Shown: piece after piece, positions 17,075 to 27,300 of the stretch | Layout: each line of letters begins with the position of its first letter | Numbering within the stretch: position 1 is the first letter of the stretch | DNA from: Actinomycetaceae bacterium | Lineage (GTDB): Bacteria > Actinomycetota > Actinomycetes > Actinomycetales > Actinomycetaceae | Length of the DNA: 64,000 bases | NCBI GenBank assembly: GCA_030528145.1 | Contig: JAUMZK010000001.1 | Location: 299,770 to 363,769 of the forward strand | Direction of reading: 5' to 3' | Notes under the pieces: model-generated | Told to the model about the DNA's origin: nothing | The model's input: the letters and a program-made list of their open reading frames with translations, nothing else | The model's database searches: none | Translations under genes and position numbers: made by a program

Positions 17075-18939
17075 TCCGTGATGCACGCGAACACAACGAC
17101 AATGCGGCCCCGAACGACTTTGAAATTGAGCGACTCCGGGCATCGTTGCCGGAGTATTTCGACAAGGACGGGGCATTCATGCTTGACCGGCTCCAAGAGA
17201 GCCTCAAGGAAGGCGACGTCAGCATCACCAAGGAAGGCTACGAGCTGAAATTCCTCGGCAAGTCGTATGCCAAGTACCTCACCTCTACAGAAACCGAAAC
17301 CGTTGTCGTCCCTGACCTTGACCACAACAGTCAACCGCAGAACAAGGACTCACAGAACCTCTATATTGTTGGTGACAATCTCGATGCGCTCAAACATCTG
17401 CTCGGTTCCTACGCAGGCAAGGTCAAGTGCATCTACATCGATCCTCCCTACAACACTGGCTCAGATGGCTTTGTCTACAACGATGACTTTGGATTCACGC
17501 CCGCGCAGCTGGTCGACAAGATCGGGCTCAGCGAAGACGAAGCGCAGCGAGTCCTCAACCTCCAAGGCAAGTCATCGCACTCAGCATGGCTCACGTTCAT
17601 GTACCCCAGACTCCAGCTCGCCAAAGAGCTCCTCACAGACGATGGCGTCATTTTCATCAGCATCGACGACAACGAGCAAGCCAACCTGAAACTTTTGTGC
17701 GACGAAGTGTTTGGAGAACAGAATTTCGTCGCTGGCTTTGTTGTCGTTCGTTCTGAGGGAGGAGGTTTAGCGAAGCAGGCGGTCATTGGACATGATTATC
17801 TACCGGCGTATTGCAAGAACGTAGACACGTTCATCCCGTTGGGTAGACCCAAAGACATTCGGGGACAGGTTATTACCAAGGATGGAGAAGACTACTGGAT
17901 TGAGACCGACTGGCTTCGGAAGGAGTTTGGAAAGTACGGAACCTGCTCATACGAAGAGATCGCCGAGATTCTCGGCAAACAAAAACTTCGTGAAGTTGAT
18001 TTAGAGCTTGAGCGTGGAAACTATGTTCTTGTCCCAAAACGCGGGTATCACCTAGTTGGCAGGTTAAGAAAGATTTCAGAAGATACCTCTAAATTTTATA
18101 CGGTCCTAAAGAACTTCGACGGTGCTGGATACGTAAAGTGTCTTAATAAGCTCGGAATCGAAGATCTGAGTAAGTTGAATCTTGCAGCAGAATTTAGCTT
18201 CCCTAAGCCTGTTGAACTGGTGCGCCAGGCGCTTGAAGGTGCAACAATTCGATCAAAGAACGAGGGCGATATTGTGCTTGACTTCTTTTCGGGTTCCGCC
18301 ACAACTGCGGAAGCTACCATGCGTCAGAATGCTAAAGATTCCGGAAATCGACGCTGGATACTCGTGCAGTTACCCGAGATTTTAGACTCGACTACATATG
18401 CCCACAAACAGGGCTATCGCACTATTGATGAGATTGGTCGTGAGCGGATCAAGCGCGCGGCAACCAAGATCGAGGATGAGACCGGAGCGGATATTGATTA
18501 CGGCTTCCGCTTGTATCGTTTGGAGGAGCCATCCGGTAAGTTATTGGATCAGCTTGAGCGTTTCGACCCGGCGGCTTCGGACGTATTGTTTTCTGGGGAT
18601 TACGTGTCGAAATTCGATCTGAACAATACTCCTGGTCATGACACTGTGCTGGCGACCTGGCTTGTCAAGGACGGCTACGGGCTAACAACGTCTGCTGAGA
18701 AGGTGAAACTAGAGAACTATGAGCTCGACGTGTGTGGCGACTCTGGTTACGTCATCGACACTGGGTTGACGAGCGATGATGTGGTGGCTCTGGTCCGTCA
18801 GTTAGAGACAGGCGACCTGGAACTCTCTCGGATTGTGGTGTTCGGCTATTCGGTTGAGTTTTCGGTTATGCACGAGCTCAAGAAGAATTTGGCTGTGTTG
18901 AAGTCGGGTAGGACCATTGACGTGATCGAGAGGTTCTAA
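17071..18939 (+). CDS. mod: Type III restriction-modification DNA methyltransferase (Mod)
   Basis: A 622-residue N6-adenine methyltransferase that also sets the target sequence of the restriction complex. Catalytic motif IV, IYIDPPYNTG, is at residues 121-130 and precedes the SAM-binding motif I, LDFFSGSATTAEA, near 403-415. This is the beta-class order expected for Mod. The segment between them (about 215-370) is the target recognition region; it is more AT-rich than the rest and is often exchanged between alleles. AGGAG lies 8 bases before the ATG. The gene is 3 bases upstream of res. It looks complete, so methylation is probably active. Confidence 0.93.
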   Translation: MIRDAREHNDNAAPNDFEIERLRASLPEYFDKDGAFMLDRLQESLKEGDVSITKEGYELKFLGKSYAKYLTSTETETVVVPDLDHNSQPQNKDSQNLYIVGDNLDALKHLLGSYAGKVKCIYIDPPYNTGSDGFVYNDDFGFTPAQLVDKIGLSEDEAQRVLNLQGKSSHSAWLTFMYPRLQLAKELLTDDGVIFISIDDNEQANLKLLCDEVFGEQNFVAGFVVVRSEGGGLAKQAVIGHDYLPAYCKNVDTFIPLGRPKDIRGQVITKDGEDYWIETDWLRKEFGKYGTCSYEEIAEILGKQKLREVDLELERGNYVLVPKRGYHLVGRLRKISEDTSKFYTVLKNFDGAGYVKCLNKLGIEDLSKLNLAAEFSFPKPVELVRQALEGATIRSKNEGDIVLDFFSGSATTAEATMRQNAKDSGNRRWILVQLPEILDSTTYAHKQGYRTIDEIGRERIKRAATKIEDETGADIDYGFRLYRLEEPSGKLLDQLERFDPAASDVLFSGDYVSKFDLNNTPGHDTVLATWLVKDGYGLTTSAEKVKLENYELDVCGDSGYVIDTGLTSDDVVALVRQLETGDLELSRIVVFGYSVEFSVMHELKKNLAVLKSGRTIDVIERF

Positions 18940-18942
18940 CTG

Positions 18943-21918
18943 ATGCAGATTAGGCTTCAATCTCTTTATCACCAGCAGCGCGCGTTGGACGCGGCGACTG
19001 GGGTGTTCGCGGGTGTTGATTTGGGTTTCTCGTCGCCCTCGGAGGCGAATCCAGTCTTTGACGTTGGGAATCCACAGATCACGCATAATATTGCCCAGCT
19101 GCAGGCTGGGGCTGTTGATGGTGTGGCGGCTGTGCCGCGTGCGTGGCGTACCCGCACTGATGATGGCGTGCTGGGTGTGGACATAAAGATGGAGACCGGT
19201 ACTGGTAAAACCTTGGTGTACACGCAGTTAATGTTTGAGCTGAACCGGCGTTATGGGTTTCACAAGTTCATCATTTTGGTGCCGTCGACTCCGATTAAGG
19301 AGGGCACCCGCGCTTTTATCAAGGCCGATTATGCTCGTCAGTATTTCGAGGACACTTATGGAGGTCGTTTCAAGCTGAACCTTGAGGTGCTTGATCCGCA
19401 GAAGCGACGCAATGGTCGGAAATTGTTCCCTGCGGCGATCTCAAACTTCGTGCAAGCCTCCCGGCTAGCCAAAGGTCGCATTAGCGCGTTGTTAATGACC
19501 GATGGCATGTTGCAGTCGAAAGCCACGATGGCAGCGGTCTATGACCAGACAGTGTTGGGAATGTCGAGTCAGCCCTATGAGGCGCTGGCAATGACTCGCC
19601 CAGTGGTGATTATTGACGAGCCCCACCGGTTCCGACGCGAGAACAAGGCCTACCAAGTCCTTCTCGAGCAGATTCGACCGCAGGTGATTTTCCGGTTCGG
19701 TGCAACGTTCCCGAAGCTCGATAAGTCTGGAGCGACGGATTACAATAATCTCGTTTTCAACCTTGGTTCGGTTGAAGCTTTTAACGACCAGCTGGTCAAG
19801 GGGGTGGCGATCCAATACCCGCAAGATGACAGTAGCGAGTCTGTACGACTGAAACTCACTAGTATGTCACGTTCGAAACCTAAGAGTGCCACGTTCAACA
19901 ATCTCGATACCGGCAAGTCCATCACGCTGCGAGTCGGTGAATCTCTGGGCGATATCGATGGGAACTTCGCGGGAATCACGGTTGAAGGTGTGGGTAAGAC
20001 CGAGAACGCACTAATCAAATCGGGTGTCACGTTGTCAAACGGGCAGATCCTTGCGACGGGCGATATTTTGGCTAGCTGCGTGTATTCAGAGACCTATCAG
20101 AGCTTGATGATGAAACAGGCTCTAGATAATCACTTCGAAACAGAATGGGAGAATTTTCGCCGCTCCACTAAAGTCAAGACGCTTACTTTGTTCTTCATAG
20201 ACTCAATTGAGTCCTACCGGGGCGAGGACGGTCCCGGGCATCTGCGTGCACGGTTCCACGAACTTCTCACCACCAAACTAGTCGAACAAATCGACAAGCA
20301 TAAAAACGACGCGTCTGCGACCGGTAAAGATTACGTCACCTACCTACAAGCTTCACTAACTGATGTGGCAGCGACGAACGGTGGCTACTTTGCGGCGGAT
20401 AATTCCTCAAGCGATGAAGCAATCCAAGCCGAAGTCGACCAAATCCTGCGAGACAAACAGGCATTGCTGTCATTCACGCACTCAGATGGCACGCCTAATA
20501 CTATGCGGTTCATTTTCTCGAAGTGGACGTTACGCGAGGGCTGGGACAATCCGAACGTGTTCCAGATCGTCAAACTGCGTTCCTCAGGCTCAGAAATCTC
20601 CAAACTCCAAGAAGTCGGACGCGGGCTGCGCCTTCCTGTAGACGTGGACGGTACGCGACTTGCGAATGAGCAATTCTACCTCACCTACCTGATCGACTAC
20701 ACCGAGAGATCGTTCGCTAACGCACTGATTAGCGAGATCAACTCTGATGTGACCGTCGCATCCCCGTCAGTGAAGGAACTCTTGCCTAAGGTCGCTGCTG
20801 AGCTTGGCGTGAACGAGGACGATTTGTTCTTCGACTTGTGTCGCGCCTACAAGCTCATCGACCGGGACTGCAACGTGCTGGAGGGCAAAGAAGAAGAGCT
20901 GTTTGACCGTTACCCACAGTTCAACGCGGGCAAACTCAGGCCAGATAAGGTGGTCACAAACAGCACCAAAACTAAAGTAGGCATTCGCCCTCGTCGTTAC
21001 GCCGAGCTCAAAGAACTGTGGGAGACTGTCAATGCCAAGTACTACCTGCGGCTCGAAGACCTCAGCGAACAGGAAATCGCGACCTGTATTGACAGCATTT
21101 TAGATTCAGGGATCTATACCGCGCAGATTGGACGGTTCGCACAAGAAACGCTCGAGCGTGACAATGAGGGCGAACTCGTTGCGAAGGCATCAACCAAGGC
21201 GGTGTTTTCCGTCGATGAGACGCTCACCTATGGAGACTGGCTCAAGGCAGCCTACCTACAAACCTACCTGCCACTCCAGGCGATCAATGCTGGGCTTGTG
21301 CGTTACAACGCGAAGTACCCGCTACCTGAAGGGTTTTTCAACAAAGCCACGCTGGCTAAGTTTGTCGCGCGATTTCAGGATTGGATGCAGCGCGAGTTTA
21401 TCAATCGTTTCTCCTACACACGCATCGACGCGCCACTGGGAGCCACAGCACTGACAGAACCAGATGGGCAACCGTTACGCGACATCGTCCAAGGCAATAT
21501 CGGTATCTACCGTGATACCGGCGCGAACGTTCCCGACAAGTTACTCTACGACGCCTTCGTCTATGATTCACCAAAAGAGAAGAACAACATCCAAGACTCC
21601 GACGCACTCGACGAGGTCGTCGTCTATGGCAAGATACCCCGGCGCTCTATTCGCGTGCCTGTCTATTTTGGTGGCACCACAAGCCCGGACTTCATGTACG
21701 TGCTTAAAGGGGCAGACGGCAAAATGTCACTGAATTTCGTCATTGAAACCAAGGACGTCAATGCCGAATCCGACCTACGCGAATCAGAGAAACTACGTTT
21801 CAAGGCAGCTAAGAAGTTCTTCGAATCCATCACCGATCAGAACATCAACGTCCAATTCTCACCACAGCTCAAGCACGACGACATCGTAACGCTCATCAAA
21901 CAGGTGGTAGCACAGTGA
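18943..21918 (+). CDS. res: Type III restriction endonuclease subunit (Res)
   Basis: A 991-residue ATP-dependent nuclease subunit that works only with Mod. Walker A, METGTGKT, is at residues 83-90, and the DEAD-like Walker B is DEPH near 225-228. Helicase motif VI is seen in LQEVGRGLRLPVD near 555-567. A C-terminal PD-(D/E)xK nuclease is suggested by SPDFMYVL and NFVIETKD (about 915-940). Length is typical of the family. All motifs look intact, so the system should cut as well as methylate. Confidence 0.93.
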   Translation: MQIRLQSLYHQQRALDAATGVFAGVDLGFSSPSEANPVFDVGNPQITHNIAQLQAGAVDGVAAVPRAWRTRTDDGVLGVDIKMETGTGKTLVYTQLMFELNRRYGFHKFIILVPSTPIKEGTRAFIKADYARQYFEDTYGGRFKLNLEVLDPQKRRNGRKLFPAAISNFVQASRLAKGRISALLMTDGMLQSKATMAAVYDQTVLGMSSQPYEALAMTRPVVIIDEPHRFRRENKAYQVLLEQIRPQVIFRFGATFPKLDKSGATDYNNLVFNLGSVEAFNDQLVKGVAIQYPQDDSSESVRLKLTSMSRSKPKSATFNNLDTGKSITLRVGESLGDIDGNFAGITVEGVGKTENALIKSGVTLSNGQILATGDILASCVYSETYQSLMMKQALDNHFETEWENFRRSTKVKTLTLFFIDSIESYRGEDGPGHLRARFHELLTTKLVEQIDKHKNDASATGKDYVTYLQASLTDVAATNGGYFAADNSSSDEAIQAEVDQILRDKQALLSFTHSDGTPNTMRFIFSKWTLREGWDNPNVFQIVKLRSSGSEISKLQEVGRGLRLPVDVDGTRLANEQFYLTYLIDYTERSFANALISEINSDVTVASPSVKELLPKVAAELGVNEDDLFFDLCRAYKLIDRDCNVLEGKEEELFDRYPQFNAGKLRPDKVVTNSTKTKVGIRPRRYAELKELWETVNAKYYLRLEDLSEQEIATCIDSILDSGIYTAQIGRFAQETLERDNEGELVAKASTKAVFSVDETLTYGDWLKAAYLQTYLPLQAINAGLVRYNAKYPLPEGFFNKATLAKFVARFQDWMQREFINRFSYTRIDAPLGATALTEPDGQPLRDIVQGNIGIYRDTGANVPDKLLYDAFVYDSPKEKNNIQDSDALDEVVVYGKIPRRSIRVPVYFGGTTSPDFMYVLKGADGKMSLNFVIETKDVNAESDLRESEKLRFKAAKKFFESITDQNINVQFSPQLKHDDIVTLIKQVVAQ

Positions 21919-21925
21919 CCAATTA

Positions 21926-22006
21926 AAGGACCGGCGCGTCAGTAAGCAAGCGCCCTCATTAAATCCCACCCAGAGTTTGCCACCGCGTAACAACAAGCAC
22001 CAGTTG
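21926..22006 (+). repeat. Right 81-bp direct repeat (lipA 3' end duplicate)
   Basis: The copy of 16585-16665 at the far end of the island has three mismatches. One turns a GAA codon of the lipA frame into TAA, so this copy could not encode the full tail. It begins 7 bases after the res stop. The sequence after it leads into the hairpin at 22036-22071, which was probably the original lipA terminator before insertion. Confidence 0.9.
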
Positions 22007-22035
22007 ATTTGAACCAGTCGTTCCATTGAGTTTAT

Positions 22036-22071
22036 GTTGGTGCTGATATTACAAACCATATCAGCACCAAC
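22036..22071. terminator. Strong bidirectional hairpin between the island and the acyl ligase gene
   Basis: A perfect 14-bp stem (GTTGGTGCTGATAT with its complement) closes an 8-base loop, between the rightward lipA/res side and the leftward acyl ligase gene. There is no clear T-run on either side. Its place suggests the end of the original lipB-lipA unit and of the convergent ligase gene. Confidence 0.65.
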
Positions 22072-22100
22072 CGAAAGAGTCAGCGGGAACTTCCTTCCCC

Positions 22101-23663
22101 TTACAGACCCAATTCGCCCCGCGCCAGCTCACTGCACCCGTCCCGGTCGTGCTTGCCCGTTGCCCCCACCGGAATTTGCGGCACCAACACCAGGTGCCGC
22201 GGCAGCTTGAAACGCGCCAACCTTTGCGTCAAAAAATCCCGCACTTGCGCTAGCGAGGGCGCCGCCTTCCCCTTTGCAGCTACCGCCACCACAGCGACGG
22301 TCTCCCCCCACTTCTGATCCGGTACGCCGCACGTACACCAATCCGCCAAGCCCCCAATACCAGCAAGCGCCCGGTCGACTTCTGCGGGATGAATATTTTC
22401 CCCACCCGAAATAATAATTTCCTTCTCCCGCCCCACAATAGTGAGCAGACCATTCCCATCAAAACGCGCCAGGTCCCCCGTGCCCAGCCACGCATCCGAA
22501 GTTGCGTCTGGCCACCACCTGGTCACCACACACGGCCCCGAAACCTCAATTTCCCCCACTTGACCGGCACTGTCGATGAGCGAACCGTCTGCCGCGCGCA
22601 GGCGCAGGTTCGTGTATGGGAAGGGACGTCCGCAGGATTCGGGGTTTGTTGCGGCTAGGCGTTGGGGCAAGCACGCCCCCGACCCCGCAGTCTCTGTCAT
22701 GCCCCACACGTGCAGCGGCACGAAGCCCTTAGCCACCATGTCCCGCACCAACTGAGCATCAATCGGCGCACCCCCCACCAGGGGCAGGCGGAACTCGGGC
22801 AAATTTTCCGCGCTAAACCCCACCTGCGCTACCAATGCCCGGTACATGGTCGGTACCGCAAACATCACCGCCACCCCGTGACGCCGCAACGTCTCCACCA
22901 CCTGGGCGGGCACAAAATTGCGAATAACCACCACAGTTCCACCGGAAACAAACAAATCCAAAGTCAGCCCGTTAAACCCACCAATGTGCGACAAGGGCGC
23001 CGCGACCGCCTCCGTATCCCGCCGGTCATACCCGAAGCCTTCGCGGAAATTCCGCCACCCCCACCACAGGTTCGCGTGCGTCAGCAACGCCCCCTTAGGT
23101 TCCCCCGTGGTACCAGAAGTAAACACCAGGGCGCCCACCGCGTCCTCGTCGGCAACTATAGGTTCCAGCTCTACCGGTTCCTCAGCCAGGATCTGCGCTA
23201 ACCAATCGTCTGCGATGACTTCCACGCTGGCGTCACCTTGCCACCGCAGCGCATCGGTGCGGTCGGTCAAAATGTGCTGGGGGCGGATGCGCGCACAAAT
23301 GGCTGCCACCTCCGCAGTTGCCAAACGCACATTCAACGGACAAAAGACCGCACCCAACCAAGCGCACGCCACGTGGGTAAGCAAATGCAAGGGGTGATTT
23401 TTTGCTATTACGAGGACGACGTCCCCTGCACCCACCCCCCTATCCTGTAAATATGCCGCCAGGCGAGACACCACGTCCAAGGATTGGGCAGCAGTCAATT
23501 CGCCATCATCCCAAATGAGCGCCACCTTGCCTGGGTCCCGAAAAACCGCACGCTGCAAATGGGCAACCGGCGAATAATTGGCACCCACCACCTCCTGCGT
23601 CAACTGTTCGGGCTGCGCTTTACCCGCCGACTGGTTATTTTCGTTCACGTTTTTATTCATCAT
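22101..23663 (-). CDS. AMP-forming acyl/aryl-CoA ligase (class I adenylate-forming enzyme)
   Basis: A 520-residue enzyme that activates a carboxylic acid as adenylate and transfers it to CoA. It shows the P-loop LVFTSGTTGEPKG, the GMTETAGSG motif, GTGDLA, and the C-terminal ATGKHDRD region with the catalytic Lys. The substrate is not apparent: it is of general MenE/FadD type, but no menaquinone genes lie nearby. The ATG at 23663 (GGGGA upstream) overlaps the end of the membrane-protein gene by 11 bases; an in-frame start at 23729 lies deep in that gene and is unlikely. Confidence 0.8.
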   Translation of the reverse strand: MMNKNVNENNQSAGKAQPEQLTQEVVGANYSPVAHLQRAVFRDPGKVALIWDDGELTAAQSLDVVSRLAAYLQDRGVGAGDVVLVIAKNHPLHLLTHVACAWLGAVFCPLNVRLATAEVAAICARIRPQHILTDRTDALRWQGDASVEVIADDWLAQILAEEPVELEPIVADEDAVGALVFTSGTTGEPKGALLTHANLWWGWRNFREGFGYDRRDTEAVAAPLSHIGGFNGLTLDLFVSGGTVVVIRNFVPAQVVETLRRHGVAVMFAVPTMYRALVAQVGFSAENLPEFRLPLVGGAPIDAQLVRDMVAKGFVPLHVWGMTETAGSGACLPQRLAATNPESCGRPFPYTNLRLRAADGSLIDSAGQVGEIEVSGPCVVTRWWPDATSDAWLGTGDLARFDGNGLLTIVGREKEIIISGGENIHPAEVDRALAGIGGLADWCTCGVPDQKWGETVAVVAVAAKGKAAPSLAQVRDFLTQRLARFKLPRHLVLVPQIPVGATGKHDRDGCSELARGELGL

Positions 23664-24075
23664 GGTGTCCCCACAACCTGCCCGTAATATAGCGGCGCAA
23701 CGACCGCAAAGACCAAATTCCCGCCGCATTAAAAAGTGCTATCCAAACAAATGCTTCCCCAATACTCATGCCACCTCGGTAGACCATTAGGAAAGTAAGC
23801 GTACTGTCAACCGCCACCATAACCGCCATACATGCCACCATCAGCCGCATAGACCGCAAAAATGTCGCCGGCCAGCGAGCCATAAACAGTGCGTAAAGCC
23901 CCAAAGAAATCAGCACAAACACCAGCCCGAACAGTGCCGAAAACAGCCAGTCTGCAATAATGAACACCACCACTGTGGCACCGGCGAAAGCAAGACACAA
24001 ATCTAGTGCGCGCAGCACCAAAATGTCACGCTGTAAGGCGCGGCGCTTGGCTGAGCGTGAGCTGAATACCCGCAT
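23653..24075 (-). CDS. Small integral membrane protein, unknown function
   Basis: A 140-residue protein with a basic N-terminus and about four hydrophobic segments (LDLCLAFAGATVVVFIIADW; LFGLVFVLISLGLYALFM; LMVACMAVMVAVDSTLTFLM; FVWIALFNAAGIW). I do not recognise a family. The ATG at 24075 has AAAGAGG upstream and is preferred to 24096. It overlaps the acyl ligase gene, so the two are co-expressed, and it is divergent from the S4 protein with only 27 bases between start codons. Confidence 0.65.
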   Translation of the reverse strand: MRVFSSRSAKRRALQRDILVLRALDLCLAFAGATVVVFIIADWLFSALFGLVFVLISLGLYALFMARWPATFLRSMRLMVACMAVMVAVDSTLTFLMVYRGGMSIGEAFVWIALFNAAGIWSLRSLRRYITGRLWGHHDE

Positions 24076-24090
24076 CTGACCTCTTTCCAA

Positions 24091-24102
24091 TATCATCTAG
24101 AC
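24091..24102 (+). promoter_or_regulatory. Candidate leaderless -10 element of the S4-domain gene
   Basis: TATCAT is followed by six bases and then the ATG, with no ribosome site between. The transcript would start at or next to the A of the ATG. Leaderless mRNAs are common in actinobacteria. No clear -35 is seen. Confidence 0.45.
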
Positions 24103-24321
24103 ATGATTGAAGTTAGCGGCCAGATTAAGCTTGGCCAATTTTTAAAATTAGCAGGATTAGTTGAAGATGGCGCTGAGGCGCGCATTGCCATCCAAAGTGG
24201 GGACGTAAAAGTCAACGAACAGGTGGAAACCCGGCGGGGAACCCACCTCAAAGACGGCGACAAAGTCACCATTGACCTGCCTACCGGACCCGCCAGTGAA
24301 ACCGTGCGCGTTATTGAATAG
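24103..24321 (+). CDS. S4-domain RNA-binding protein (YaaA-like)
   Basis: A 72-residue single S4 domain starting MIEVSGQIKLGQFLKLAGLV, with the RNA-contacting segment AIQSGDVKVNEQVETRRGTHL. Such small S4 proteins bind structured RNA, likely rRNA or ribosome-associated. There is no ribosome site; a -10-like TATCAT seven bases upstream suggests a leaderless mRNA. It is convergent with dnaE. Confidence 0.85.
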   Translation: MIEVSGQIKLGQFLKLAGLVEDGAEARIAIQSGDVKVNEQVETRRGTHLKDGDKVTIDLPTGPASETVRVIE

Positions 24322-24352
24322 GACGAAAACGCAGAAGCAACTGCCCCCGCAC

Positions 24353-27300
24353 CTAATTCACTAAACAATTTGGTCCCAGCAAAGACTTAAGTTCAGCAAA
24401 CAGCGAAGCATCCGGGGTAACCCACAGGTCCTCTGGGCATTGCGTCACTACGGTGCGTCCCGGCTGCTGCAAATGCAGACGCATAGGTGAAGACCCTGGG
24501 TGTGCCACCAGCACCTCGCGCAACGACTGCATTAGCGAACGCGTACACCTGTTCATCTGCAAGGTTACCCCCACTGGCGCGTCCGCTTCCATTTGCAGTT
24601 CCAACAGTTTCATCGACTCGGCACTGATCTCTACGCCCCCATCGCGCCGCGATAACCTGCCAGTTACCGCAACAATGGCATCCGCCTGCAAACGTTCAGA
24701 CACAGTCTGGTAAGTAGACGGGAAAAACTGGCAGTCAATCGACCCGGACAGATCCTCTACGGTGACAATCGCCCACAAATTACCGGTCTTTGTAGTACGC
24801 CGCTGCACCCCCGTAATCAACCCAGAAATAGTCACGCGGGAACGGTCAGGTCGGGTTTCGTCCTCTTTCAACGCCGCAATTGCCATATCCGCATTCTTCG
24901 CCAACCCAGCTTCGTGCCCTGCTAACGGGTGGTCAGAAACATAAAGCCCCAGCATCTCGCGTTCAAAGCTCAGTTTGTCCTTGCGATCCCATTCGGGCAG
25001 ATCTGGTATTTCTACAGCAAAATCGTTACCAGCACCGTCGCCTAAAGCGCCCGCAAACAGGTCGAATTGCCCTATGGCTTCATTGCGTTTTACGTCAATT
25101 ACTGCGTCAATCGCCTCTTCGTGACGCAATTGCAAAGCCCGACGCGTATGTCCCAAATCGTCAAAAGCGCCCCCCTTAATCAGGGAATCAATAGTGCGTT
25201 TGTTGCACACTTGCTGCGGTACTTTATTTAGAAAATCCGTAAACGAAGTAAATCGTCCTCGTTCTTCACGCGCTTCGATAATACCGTTCACTACCGGTTC
25301 GCCAACATTGCGTATGCCTGCCAACCCGAACCGGATCGCCTGCCCTACCGGAGTAAAGTTGGCCACAGAATCGTTGACATCTGGGGGCAAAACCTTGATC
25401 CCCAGGTGGCGGCATTCGCCCAGGTACAACGCCAGCTTGTCCTTATTGCCCTTCGTAGAGGTCAGTAACGCCGCCATGTATTCCACCGGATAGTTGGCTT
25501 TCAAGTACGCCGTCCAGTACGACACCAGCCCGTACGCTGCCGAGTGCGACTTATTAAACGCGTAGGACGCAAAGGGCACCAAAATTTCCCAAAGCGTAGT
25601 GATGGCGTCATCACTATAGCCGTTTTGCAACATGCCCGCGCGGAAGCCTTCGAATTGCTGCGCGAGGACGTCTGCCTTCTTCTTGCCCATAGCCTTACGC
25701 AAAATATCTGCTTGACCCAGGCTGAAACCGGCGAGCACCTGGGCAATTTTCATTACCTGTTCTTGGTAAACGATGAGCCCGTGTGTTTCGGCGAGGACGT
25801 CGCGCAAGGGTTCTTCGAGTTCGGGGTGAATAGGTTCGATGCGCTGCTGACCGTTTTTGCGCAGTGCGTAGTTGGTGTGCGACCCCGCCCCCATGGGACC
25901 AGGACGGTACAGTGCGCCTACCGCCGAAATGTCCGCAAAACAAGTGGGCTTCATAAGGCGCAAGAGGTTGCGCATTCCCCCACCATCCAATTGGAATACG
26001 CCCAAAGTGTCGGCGCGACCCAGAAGTTCATAGGTGGCTTTGTCGTCTAGGGGCACGTTTTCGAGGACGAATTCCTCTTTTCCGTTTCGCACAATGTTTT
26101 CCATGGCGTCGGAAATAACGGTGAGGTTGCGAAGCCCCAGGAAGTCCATTTTCAACAAGCCCAAAGTTTCGCACGTGGGGTAGTCGAATTGGGTGATGAT
26201 AGCGCCGTCTTGCAAGCGTTTCATCATGGGAATGATGTCCGTCAGGCGGTGGCTGGACATGATAACTGCGCAGGCGTGGACGCCCCACTGGCGCGTGAGC
26301 CCTTCGATACCGAGCGCCATATCGACCACGTCTTGAAAACCCCAGTAGTCGTTGCTGCCGGGTTTGTCGGATTCGATGAGGTCGCGGAATGGTTTTGCTT
26401 CCCCATACCGGGGGTCTTCGGGGTTGAAAATGCCTGACACAGAAATGTCTTTGCCCATGATGGTCGGCGGCAATTCTTTAGTCAGTTTTTCGCCCACTAC
26501 GAAAGGTTTACCAAGGATGCGCGCCGAATCTTTCAGTGCCTGCTTGGTTTTTATAGTGCCGTAAGTAATTACCTGTGAAACTTTTTCGTGACCGTACTTG
26601 CGCGAAACATAATCTATGACTTCCCCGCGCCGACGTTCGTCGAAGTCTACGTCAATATCGGGCATTGACACGCGTTCAGGGTTGAGGAAACGTTCAAACA
26701 TGAGCCCGTGTTCCAACGGGTTTAAGTCGGTAATACCCAGGCAATACGCCACTATGGAACCTGCCCCCGAACCACGACCGGGACCCACCCGGATACCATT
26801 GTCTTTAGCCCAGTTTATGAAGTCTGCTACTACCAAGAAGTATCCGGGGAAACCCATTTCGGTAATGACCCCAGTTTCGTATTCGATTTGCTCGCGTTCA
26901 GCATCTGGCACCCCTCCTGGGAAACGCTTATTTGCCCCCCTCTCGACTTCTTTGACAAACCAGGACTCCATGGATTCACCGTCAGGTACTGGAAATTCGG
27001 GCATGTAGTTGGCGCCCTCGCCCGTAGTACGGAAAGACACATCGCACATTTCCGCCACCAACAAGGTGTTATCGCAAGCTTCTGGAACGTCCCGAAACAA
27101 TTGGCGCATTTCTGCTGCTGGACGCAAGTAGTAGTCGGCGCCGTCAAACTTAAAACGCCCCTCGTCGTCAATGCGCGTACCACTGTTTATACAAAGGAGG
27201 GCGTCCTGGAAGCGTTGGTCTTCTTTGCGCACGTAGTGGCTGTCGTTAGTGGCTAACAGTGGGGCACCAATTTTTTTAGAAAGTTCCAACAAGTCGCCTC

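Larger units (their letters stand above)
16666..21925 (+). mobile_element. Type III restriction-modification island inserted at the lipA 3' end
   Basis: A 5.26-kb segment between two 81-bp direct repeats. It contains a decayed XRE-type regulator, mod and res, all rightward. The second repeat begins 7 bases after the res stop, so the cassette is tightly packed. Insertion that regenerates the 3' end of a conserved gene is typical of site-specific integration, but no integrase lies inside, so another mechanism or later loss of the integrase must be assumed. The middle of mod is visibly more AT-rich than the flanking chromosome. Ends are exact as far as the repeats define them; mobility is inferred. 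Confidence 0.75.
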
